Source: Ciona intestinalis (lineage: Eukaryota; Chordata; Ascidiacea; Phlebobranchia; Cionidae). Taken from it: a stretch of DNA of 64,000 nucleotides. Positions 30,577-40,900 of the stretch are shown one piece after another; within the stretch, counting starts at the first letter, position 1, and every line of letters starts with the position of its first letter. The stretch is taken from NCBI RefSeq assembly GCF_000224145.3, contig NW_004190441.2, forward strand, positions 186,001-250,000. Direction: 5' to 3'. A program made the position numbers and the translations under genes. The notes under the pieces were generated by a model. The model worked only from the letters and a program-made list of their open reading frames with translations, did no database searches and had not been told where the DNA came from.

Positions 30577-30960
30577 GGTAGCGCCCATCTCAACGCATCG
30601 TGGCGGGGAGTGCAGTAGATCCGTTCGCATAAGGCTAGAACCCATCGCAACGTAACGACTCCATAACGCTATACGTCGACAACTCATTTTATTAGCGAAC
30701 AAACGAGCGGCATCAGGCTAGGGACAATCGTGAGGAAAGCATGAGTGTAAGAGAGCTCCAACTGCCCTCACAACACAGAAAATAGGAGGGCTTTTATAGC
30801 ATGAACACATGTGCGAAAGCAGTAACAGGAAAGAACGTTTTACACTGAAAAGTGGCGTCTGTTCGCCGAACGGGCGGACTGGGCAGATAGTTTCCTACTT
30901 GTTGGAAAAACGCAAGATGTGTCGCTCAATCATAAACACAGTTACGCCAGATGTAATAGT
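30577..30960 (-). mobile_element. Possible solo LTR-like segment
   Basis: On the minus strand a TATAAAAG box (30791-30798) and an AATAAA (30688-30693) lie about 105 bp apart, an arrangement typical of an LTR promoter and polyadenylation signal. The segment ends near TGGGCGCTACCGGTGAACCC, which could be a primer-binding site. No internal coding region of an LTR element is seen nearby. The family is uncertain; if real it is an old broken remnant. Confidence 0.3.
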
Positions 30961-31067
30961 TACGCAACACGACTGTTGAATGTTCGGTCAAGTTAATTTG
31001 GAAAACTAGAATATATATCTGTGCTCGAAACACACTCAATCGTTACAGTATAAACCCTGGACAGAAC

Positions 31068-33284
31068 TCAAGTAATAGCTTTCACTAAAAGTTTAACAGA
31101 TTGATGTGGTGACGGTATATGTTTAAATATATAAGTTCCAGATAACGGGTCGAAGTAACCCGAGTATTTGATTTCATTCTCGGTCGTGTAACCGAGCTTA
31201 GATGCAATCCGTTGCGTGTACAGTGACGTCGACTCCATAAATATAAAGTCGCATCCCAAATCTTTTGCGACCAATTCAATCCTAAAAAAAATAAACAAAA
31301 CATTTTTTGTAAGAGTACCTATGGTAGGGTGGGGTAAGAAAGGACATGTTTTCAATTTATTTTCGCATTGTAGCAAACCAAGAATATTCAGAGCCGCATA
31401 ACCGTGTAAAGCGATTCTAAAATAGCGGTGTTACTAATTCATGAAATATGGAACATTATGTTCTAATGTTGTTCATCTTACCCCACAGTACTATTATAGG
31501 GTGGGGAAAGATGGGACATCTTTTTATTATATTTTATCGTCCCATTTGGAAGTAAACAAAGAACATTCAAAGAATTAAAATCGTATCTTCACGACTCTCA
31601 TAAACCGTTGTTAATTGTTTAAACACGATCCGGATGTTCGGATATTATGTGCTAAAGGTGTCCCATCCTCCCGCCCTACTATATACTAGGAACAAACGTT
31701 CACCTTTCCACCAACCCGGACATTATGCCCAATCTTCCGTAACTTGGATTCACTGTTGCAAGATAGATTCGAAAACACATTTTCCCTTCGGTTACTTTGC
31801 CAAGGTTTTTGTTCAATGTTTCAAATAGTTTCTGTAAATTATACTTTACATATATAGTACTGCGGGGAAGATGGGACACCTTTAGCACATAATATCTAAA
31901 TAACCTGGTCGTGTTTTAAACAATTAACAACGGTCTATGAGAGTCATGAGGAAATGGGTTTATATTTTTTTGAATGTTTTTGTTTATTACCAAATGGAAG
32001 AAGAAAATTGCATAAAAAGGTGTCCCATCTTTCCCCCACCCTACTATAATATACGGTTCGTTCTACCCCAACAAAATAACAATACCTAATATTTGCGCAT
32101 GTTTATGGACCAACATAATTTCTGATATTTTTACCGATCAAAACATTTTTTCAAGCCCTCACCGCGTTTATAGTAGTAACACCTCTGTTTCTAAACTTCG
32201 CTTTCCACTTTTCATCGTCCATGGTTTGGTCGTCTTTGTATCGAAGAACTTCACACAGAATAATCCCAGCAGTTTCCCCAGTTTGAATATTGTAAGCCAT
32301 TAAAGAAGAGTTACAGCTCATGCATTCCTGTATAATATATATTATTATATACATTTGCTCACGCATATTCATAAACTGGTATATATATATAGTAGGGTGG
32401 GGGAAGATGGGACACGTTTAGCACATAATATCTAAATATCCTGATCGTGTTTTAAACAATTGACAATGGTCTATGGGAGTCGTCAGGATACACTTTTATA
32501 TTTCTTTAAATGTTCTTCGTTTACTACTTAATGGGACGAGAAAATAGAGCTAAAAGATGTCCCATCTTTCCCCATCCACTGTATATAGAAAATCTCTTCA
32601 CAGGAAAAGTTTATCTTTATTGCAGTTGTGTATGGTGTAGTTTAAATACATGCATAGCAAGTAGAAAGTGGGGTGGGGAAGATGGGACACCTTTCAAAAT
32701 TACATCCAAAGAATTATAAAACCATATCCTCACGACTCCCATAGACCGTTGTTAATTGTTTAAAACACGATCAGGATATTTGGATATTATGTGCTAAAGG
32801 TGTCCCGTTTCCCCCTACCCTAGGTAGGCTACAATATGGGTGAACTCATTCTAATCAAGTGTACACTGTGCGCCTGTCAATAAGTAACCGCAGTGATGTT
32901 ACTTCTTAGCCACACAAAGAGACATAGCTTCCCCACCATACACAACAAAGTACTTGTTTCCTAAAACAACTTTCGTATGTTATACCTCCCACAAAGTAAC
33001 ATACTTGGTAACTCCTATGTTGGCACGAGGTGTATTATCACCCGTATTATAACGACTGTCGTTTTCCAGCCACACGAGGATAAAGTCAGTTATACCTCCG
33101 CATGCTTTCGAACGAATTCCGTATCCACTTTTCCCGGGTAAACAACTTCCAAAGCCGACCGCAACGGTTCGTTGGGACAGAAATATTTAGTGACCATTTC
33201 TTCCACGTCGTCTTTATCAGCGGCAACCAACTTCCTGCAACCGATCCTGCCATCTATTAACGGAAGGTTGATCGCTTCTTTCAT
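31068..33284 (-). CDS. GNAT acetyltransferase, arylalkylamine NAT-like, copy 2
   Basis: Tandem paralogue of 26533-28789, with the same four-exon plan: 33096-33284, 32163-32327, 31704-31831, 31068-31281; 696 nt, 231 aa plus TGA. Exons 1 and 3 have exactly the lengths of copy 1, exon 2 is one codon shorter and exon 4 one codon longer. The acetyl-CoA loop is PSYGRLGI. The first ~35 residues and the last exon are nearly identical to copy 1, while the stretch from the end of exon 1 through exons 2 and 3 is clearly diverged. The frame extends upstream of the chosen Met into KIEFV, as in copy 1. Introns hold several family A MITEs that copy 1 lacks at those sites, so those insertions came after the duplication. 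Substrate unknown. Confidence 0.75.
31326..31682 (-). mobile_element. Two adjacent MITE family A copies
   Basis: 31326-31497 is diverged (TAGGGTGGGGTAAGAAAGGA to TTCATCTTACCCCACAGTA). It abuts a better-kept copy at 31497-31682 (TAGGGTGGGGAAAGATGGGA to CATCCTCCCGCCCTACT). Confidence 0.8.
31860..32048 (+). mobile_element. MITE family A copy
   Basis: CTGCGGGGAAGATGGGACAC to TCCCATCTTTCCCCCACCCT; intron 2 of acetyltransferase copy 2. Confidence 0.85.
32393..32583 (+). mobile_element. MITE family A copy
   Basis: TAGGGTGGGGGAAGATGGGA to CATCTTTCCCCATCCACT, with TATATA on the left; intron 1 of acetyltransferase copy 2. Confidence 0.88.
32668..32823 (-). mobile_element. MITE family A, short internal deletion
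   Basis: GTGGGGTGGGGAAGATGGGA to GTCCCGTTTCCCCCTACCCT, lacking part of the usual TTCTCGTCCCATTTGGTAG section. Confidence 0.8.
32990..33085 (+). repeat. SINE family B tail unit
   Basis: Degenerate unit (GGCACGAGGTGTATTATCAC, TAACGACTGTCGTTTTCCAG) ending about 10 bp from the donor of exon 1 of acetyltransferase copy 2. Confidence 0.7.
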
Positions 33285-33782
33285 AACAAACTCTATCTTA
33301 TAGCCTACAGCAAGTAATAGGTCAAATAACTCCAATACCCGCGCATGTAAAACTAGGTCAAAATATCAAAAAACGTTCACGTTACAAGTTATTGAGTGTC
33401 TACATTGCAAAATATCTTCTACACGACCTGCCTGTTGCACATGCAATGTCTGTGCAGTTCGCATCTGTTTACATTAAGATGCCGCTTAAACATAAACATA
33501 TCTGTATATATGACACCAGCAGACTAGATGCACAACAGTAAGCCTACAATTCTGCATAAGCGCTTACCGACTGGCATGAATGCTTGTATTGGTAAATGCT
33601 CTTAAGGTATACCACCAGCATGTAAGAATCTTAAAGTTGGTTCTTTAAAGGCTTTCGTGGAAACGCATTCAAGCGTTAACTACTCGGTTGATCTAACAAT
33701 ATCTCACTGACTACTGTAAGCCGTTTTATCAAATTTAAACCAATTGTAAGTCTACTTTAACAAAAAATATTCTGATTTAAAA

Positions 33783-33990
33783 CACTACAAAAATTCGTCC
33801 GTACACGACATAATAGCTTGTATACTGAATCTGTTTATAACAACTCAGCTACCGCACAGACATCAACCATGTATTGATTAATTGAAATCGACTGGTTGTT
33901 AGAAAAGCGAGGCAAACGTATTTCTTTCCGGAATATGGTCTATACGTTAATCCTATGTTCCACTGTTTGCTTCAAGCATAGATATAGAAT
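33783..33990. repeat. Dispersed 200-bp duplicate, copy 1
   Basis: Contains CAGCTACCGCACAGACATCA and GATTAATTGAAATCGACTGG, repeated almost unchanged at 42955-43165. Confidence 0.85.
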
Positions 33991-33994
33991 ATAA

Positions 33995-34222
33995 AATAGA
34001 CACCTTTTCATTCTATTTTCTCTTCCCATTTAATAGTAAACAAAGAACATTCAAAGAATTATTAAAAAGAGTTATTACGTATATGCCCGATATACCGTTG
34101 TTAATTGTTTGAAACACGTTCAGGATGTTTGGATATTATGTGCTAAAGGTAAAAAAAAAACTATATCCTTACAACTCCCATAGACTGTTGGTAATTGTTT
34201 AAAACACGATCAGGATATTTTG
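33995..34222 (-). mobile_element. MITE family A, two degraded pieces
   Basis: CATTTAATAGTAAACAAAGA and TACCGTTGTTAATTGTTTGA, then a second partial internal stretch; no clean ends. Confidence 0.65.
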
Positions 34223-34223
34223 A

Positions 34224-34703
34224 GGCGACGTTATGTAGGTTCCAGAAACTTATATCGTTTTAAATTATTCCAATTTGGTTTTAAAACGGCGACTGTCCGA
34301 CTACACGCTAATCAAAACGCATCTTCGCATTGCAAGCTAGCTTGCATTCTAAAAGACACCGCTACATATTTAAAGCTACAAGCATTCTCACTTGCCAAAC
34401 ATTAAACGTTTGCGTGGCGATCACTCATGCGGTAAGTCTAGCTTAACTTGCTGGGCCGAAACACCTGAGTGAGATACAGCCGTCAAATCAAACCTAATCA
34501 AAACAATCGATAGAAATATATATCATAGACTTATACAGCACAGTCGACGTTATGTAGGACCAGAAACTTGAGCGCTTCAAATTACTCCAACTTGGTTTTA
34601 AAGCGACGACTGTCCGACTTGTCAAAAAGCAAACAAAAACTTCGAAATCGATGGCGACTTTTTTCTGTCGAAGTTGACTCAGCACAGGTGTTTCCTGGTG
34701 CAT
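34224..34703. repeat. Upstream duplicated segment, copy 2, with a diverged inner copy
   Basis: 34303-34703 is the counterpart of 29888-30340. In front of it, 34224-34297 is an older relative of the part at 34545-34615: the plus-strand frame reads RNLYRFKLFQFGFKTATVRL against RFKLLQLGFKATTVRL. Confidence 0.7.
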
Positions 34704-34714
34704 AACAAATGTAT

Positions 34715-34842
34715 AGTATGGTTGGGAAAATGATACACTTTTTTATTTTATTTTTTTCATCTTATTTAATAGTAAACAGAGAATATTTAAAGAATTAAAA
34801 ATCCGTTTTTTCACGACTTCCATAGACCGTTGTTAATTTAAA
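34715..34842 (-). mobile_element. MITE family A fragment
   Basis: TATGGTTGGGAAAATGATAC, then AATAGTAAACAGAGAATATT and CCATAGACCGTTGTTAATTT; truncated at the right. Confidence 0.65.
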
Positions 34843-34940
34843 ATGGGTTGTGAAATTGTCAGCCATACATTCAAATATTGAAAACATTAAATCACTATCA
34901 CAAACTTACCTACGTGGTAACCCATGAGGACAGATAAGTT

Positions 34941-37900
34941 TCATTCAAACGATCTTTCTGCTTGCTCTTGATAGTCGGGAATAAATGGAAAGTAGCGCGT
35001 GAATCTGTGAACGGTTGGTTTTGTTAAGATTAAGTATAGATTTGTGGCGTATTGTTACGCTTTGGATGCAACAACCACGCTATTAAATCACAATCTTTCC
35101 GCACTTTTTATTCATAGCGTGTTTTAACAACTGTTGTTTTGTTGTTGATCCCTCTCTCTTTCAATTACACGATCCTCGCTCTCGTTTTCAAAAGACAAAT
35201 AAAAATATGTAAAACGTTATGTAAAACATTGGGCAATATATGCTTAAACGTCCTGTCTTTTTTCTACATATGTTGATTTTATTAACCTGCAACAAGTGGT
35301 CGAAAAAGGAAGATTGTAACTTTTATCGATCCTCGATAAGCTGATGTTTTCCTCGTTTTCGTTGACTTGGTGCTTGTTAAATGCTTTCAAACCTCGCTCG
35401 GTTTCGGTACCTTAAACGTAGCAACCGTCATAGATTATACTATTGCTATGGAGTAGTACAATGTGAAACATAACACAGAAATATATTAAGATATATTGCT
35501 TTATTTAAATATTCCATATAAGTTAATTTATTTTGTAAGGTAAGTTTAGGAGCCACGTTTTTAATTGGATGCTTTTACTTATATAGTTTTTACCCATAGC
35601 AGTTTTAACGACTTTAATTTAGTTCTATAATTTCTTTCTCTTCGTTGTTTTTAATTATTTCTTCAACACTGTATTCAAAGAAATTTCTATTATTGTAAGT
35701 TTACCAGGCAAAGTGTTGTCAAAGAAAAACCCGACCAGCCCTCCCACCAACATAGCTGATGACAGAACGATTTTGAATATCTGGTCGACTTCGGTCACTC
35801 CAGTTTTGATCGCAGAAGAATTTGCTTTGGTCCAATTTGCCACCGACAACCCCGTGAATAAGGAGACTCCAATAACAAAGATGTTTCTAGGTAACGGTTT
35901 TAATATATTACAAACCACGCCTAACCCTAACGAAACCAATATTACGAGTTCAGTTTGGTTAAAGGATTGGGCAGTATGGATACTGTGCTCTCCTTGAATA
36001 TAATTTGTTTGTAGGCAACATGCGACAACTATATATGTGAATATATAGGGCCACATACTAAAACCTGTTCCTTTAATAAACACCCTGCCGTTTGTACATA
36101 TAGTTTTCACCCACTAATAACTATACGGAATTGCCGTTTAGTTGTTCGTTTCGGTATACAAGTAATGTGATTCGTATCCAACGATGATTCGATCCGTTAG
36201 ACGAAAAGAAGAATGAATCGATCAATAAGCTAATGAATAAATGTAACTTACTTTAACGATAGTCGTTATAACACGGGTGTTCTGTTTCATACACCTTATC
36301 CCCGCTTACAAGTTACCATGTATGTAACTTATTTATTTATCCTCGCATGGCGGGGCAACGACAGTCGTTATAACACGGGTGTTCTGTTTCATACACCTCG
36401 TGTCCGCTTACAAGTTACCATGTATGTAACTTATTTATTTATCCTCGCATGGCGGGGCAACGACAGTCGTTATAACACGGGTGTTCTGTTTCATACACCT
36501 CGTGTCCGCTTACAAGTTACCATGTATGTAACTTATTTATTTATCCTTGCATGGCGGGGCAACGACAGTCGTTATTAACACGGGTGTTCTGTTTCATACA
36601 CCTCGTATGTAACTTTGCCCGCTTACAAGTTATCACGTATGTAAATTTTTCCAACCTTTAACTTAAATCTACAGAGTTTGTTAATTTTTGTTAGAGTTTT
36701 GCTGCTTTCAAAAATTTTCACCTGTTCGAATCGAGGTCAACGTATTTGAGATTGGATAATCCAACAGCTGATATCATCCCAAACATAGCGAAGAACATTC
36801 CGCCCATCACAGGATCAGGTAAAGTAACGAATATGCTTCCAAACTTACTGAAGTAACCAAGAAGCATGAATAAGATGCCAGCCGTTTGAAGAACCTAAGG
36901 ATATATACATTATATATATTTTTTATCGTTTATGGGTGAGTTCCTTGACACGGGAGGTTTAGTTATTATGTGTTCAGCTATTAGCATTATTCCATTTAAA
37001 TAAGGATTGAACATAACTGCTTTTAATCTATCTCTATGGGGTAATGGGTCAATTGTAACCTAAATCCTAGGGCCTTGGCGGGCCGCTCTGCGGAACCTCA
37101 CACACATAAAACAGAATAGATCTCTCTGTTGTCCATGGCTCTCTCTCTCTCTTTCTTTGGCTCTCTATCTGGCTGACGCGGCTGCTAGTTTGGGTGTTGT
37201 TGGAATCGTTTATGATTCGCGTTCTGTATATATTCACCAAGAGGAGAGCATTAATTAAGTTATAGACATCAGTCGCTTATTCCTTACGGCTGAAACTGCA
37301 GCCGCATTCGAGTTAAACCCAGCTCCTACATTATGTAACTTACCACTCTGCTTCCTACACGAGTTATCCCGATCGCCGCAATGTTTTGAGTAAACGACGT
37401 TGTCCCGGATCCAGTTCCCATTAAACCAGCCAACATCACTCCAATTCCTTCCATTAGTATTCCTCTGGAAGTATATGAAGGAATGTATGTAACTTATTTA
37501 TCCTCGCATGGCGGTGCAACGACAGTCATTATAACACGGGTGTTCTGTTTTATACACCTCGTGCTCGCTTACCAGTTACCACGTATGTAACTTAGTGGAC
37601 GATTAGTTATTAGGAAATTTCTTATTTTTTTGTAATGTTAAGGCTGGCAACTTAGACTACCTAGGAGAGCACTATAGATTGCTAAGTTATAATGCTATAA
37701 TGACACACACGCCCACAGTGGTGGCAGCGTCGAGCGCCCAGCCCGTCAACTTAGGACTAGACAGGCGCCAACCACTTCCTAAGCTTATATAAAATACTTC
37801 GCTCACCTGTTCAAAGCATGGCTTGGGGGCGGCGGTACGTTAGCTAGGCGAGCACACGCGTGGTAATCACCAATAGATTCAATGGTGCTGCATATAACAG

Positions 37901-40900
37901 CAACCAACATCCCAATGACCCCACCAACCGTTACAACAGGCAAACCCCACTGTCCGGGGTAGGGGAAGCGGAACCTACATAGCAGATGTTGTGATCACTA
38001 CTAGAGAGATATAGTAGGGTGGGGGAAGATGGGACACCTTTTACCTCTATTTTCTCGTCTCTTAAGCCAAGAACATTCAAGGAATTATAAAACCGTATCC
38101 CCAAGACTCCTTTATGGACCGTTGTTAATTGTTTAAAATATCGTCAGGATATTCGGATATTACGTGCTAAAGGTGTCACATCTCCCCCGCCCTATTATAT
38201 AAACTGTCAATTATTACACACTTCTTCCTATATTACTAAGCTGCTACTAATAGTGGGATTTTGAATTATATGCTGGACTTAATATCCACGCTTTTTTGAC
38301 ACTTTTTTACTCATAGAGTGTTTTAACGGCCGTCATTTTGTTTCTAATTTCATTTTCTTAATTTGTTATTATTTATGCGCGTATGTGGCAGCAGAGACTT
38401 GATCATTTACTTTTAATTTGTTAAACATTTAGAGGAAATAAGTCACCGTATATGAATTGGGCATTAAAATGAACTGTAAAGGCAGTAAAGAATAAAACAT
38501 GTAATTTATTTATCCTCGCGTGGCCGGAAAACGACAGTCGTTATATGCCACGGGTGTTCTGTTCCATACACCTCGTGCCCGCTTATGTTAGAGGCAGGCG
38601 CGCTAACCGCTTTACTATGGCGTGGACAATACTAACATAGGAACTTACCACGGACTATTATATATAACATTGGCCCGAATATCTGTCCTTGCTTTGTAGT
38701 ATGGTTTGGTTGGGTCGTTTGGGAAAACATTGGTGACGGTGAATATGTAGCATAGTAGCCACGCTGATAACAATGCAATCAGAACCTATATAAGAAACGG
38801 AAGGTACGCTTAAAGGATCCATGCATATCATTCGCTTATAGTAGGTTAGGGTAAGATGGGACATGTTTTCATTCTCTATTATTGTCCCATTTTCCCAGTA
38901 AACCAATAATATTTACAAAATTATAGTGGGGTTGGCGGAGACGGGACACATTTAGCACATAATATCCAAATATCCTGATTATTTTTTAAACAAATATCAA
39001 CGGTCTATGGGAGTCGTGAGGGTACGGTTTAATAATCCTTGTTTTTTTTTTTTTTTGTTTACTACCAAATGATACCAGAAAATAGACTAAAAAGGTGTCC
39101 CATCTTCTCCCACCCCACTATATATTACAGTAAACAATCTCGCGTATATCTTATGTTCTTACGGTATCCATCTTCCCCTACAGTATTATACCACTGTTAC
39201 TGTACTAACATGCAAAGGGACAAAGTTAGGGCTTCCCACACGAAATAAACTCACCGGGAACATCCTAAAGAACCCACTTCTATCAACGTAACATTCCCGA
39301 CGACGAAAACTAAACTTGGGGAAAGGAACGTCTACGTACTTCAGATACTGAGAGCAAAGAGCCAGCACTGCAACTGTGCTGAATAGATATATCACACATG
39401 TGTTTAATACACCCAACATTAAAAGTGTGCAGTCAGTTAAAAACAATCTTTTCAAAACTATGACTTGAATGAAGAAATGAATGTAATTTACTTTATCTTC
39501 GCGTGGCCGGAAAACGACAGTCGTTATAACACGGGTTTAACACCTCGTGCCAGCTTACGAGTTGCCATGTGGTTACTTTGTGGGTGATTATTTTTTTTGA
39601 TTTTTGATTTTTATTTTTTTTGGTTTTGTTTTACTTGATAGTAAAAATAAAAATTCCACAAACGCATCTAAAATGGTAGGCGGGCAACTAAAAGACATGA
39701 CACATAACAGCACATGAAAAAGCATTCAGCTAACTACTGCTGTTCATTATTTTGAGTGCATGGTTAGTTTCAACTCACAAAAAAGCGATTCCCCATTGAA
39801 CCTGTTCAAAATGGGCAGCAGTGGTAAACAGGTCCAATCCAATCAACGTGACAGTGGGCACGATGGTCAATGGGCCGACAAACCTCATAAGGAAACCAAC
39901 TGCTCCTGTGGCGCCAAGAAGGACTTCTAAACAAGCACTGACTGTGATGGCCCCTTGTACCTGTTGGGTGAAGATTGTATGAATTTATTTATTCAAGTTA
40001 CATACGTGGTTTTGGTAGCTCTTGCAAGATGGATGATATATGACTTCTAAGTTATAAATTGGGACGTTGTTTTATGCCTTTCAGCAAAATAAATGTTGCG
40101 TATATAAACAACCTCTCTTATCCTGCGTTGCCAAACTTCTTGCCCGTCGACGATGAGACCACTGTCGTTGTACAACGTCACACTTGAATTCATGTAACCG
40201 GTAGGTAGCGCTGGAGGGCAATGGTTGTGAGGGAGTGCCAAGATAGCGAGCAATGGTGGATAAAACGCGATGGAGTTTCCTTGCATGATCGGAAGTCTGT
40301 ATGTTAGAAGTAAGATGGTTAAACGTGTATGGTATAAATATCACTATCTACTTTATACACCTGCAAAGTTACGTAACTTGTAAGCGGGCACGACGAGGTG
40401 TATGAAACAGAACACCCGTGTTATAACGACTGTCGTTGCTCCGCCATGCGAGGATTGTTTTATAATAAAATGATTACAACAAGTGTCATTACCTGTTCCC
40501 TATCGTAGTTTGCAATAACGTACACACCCCTGATACCACGAACGTTGTGCTGATCAAGTTGGCGCGTCCCACATTCCCCGCTACGTCATCAGGTATGCAT
40601 AACTTGTATGACACCATCAGCGGGATGCCAACCAAAGATCCGATGGCTACCAGATAATGCTGGGGATGTAGTAGAGTGGGGTAAGTTGGGATGCGTATTC
40701 ATTTTCTTGTATTGCCCCGTTGGTGGTAATTATAAAGAACATTTAAAGAATTTTGTAACCGTTTAACGACTATATATAAATGATGGGTTCTTTTGAGCGA
40801 AAAAAAAGGGGAAATATGTCTAATTTAAATGAATGTAACTTATGCATTCTCGCGTGGCGGAGCAACGACAGTTGCTATAACAGGGGTGTTCTGTTTCATA

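Noticed and set aside
35655-35704. C-terminal tail of the SLC23 protein ending at the stop at 35655
   Set aside because: It is intron read-through into a dispersed repeat. Two further exons give the family's conserved tail in phase.
36318-36578. 86-codon plus-strand frame with three near-identical 34-residue repeats
   Set aside because: It is the translation of tandem SINE tail units, not a repeat protein. Similar frames at 15906 and 47066 have the same cause.
36240-36645. CRISPR-like array
   Set aside because: Units are long, contiguous and lack unique spacers; this is a eukaryotic SINE tail array.
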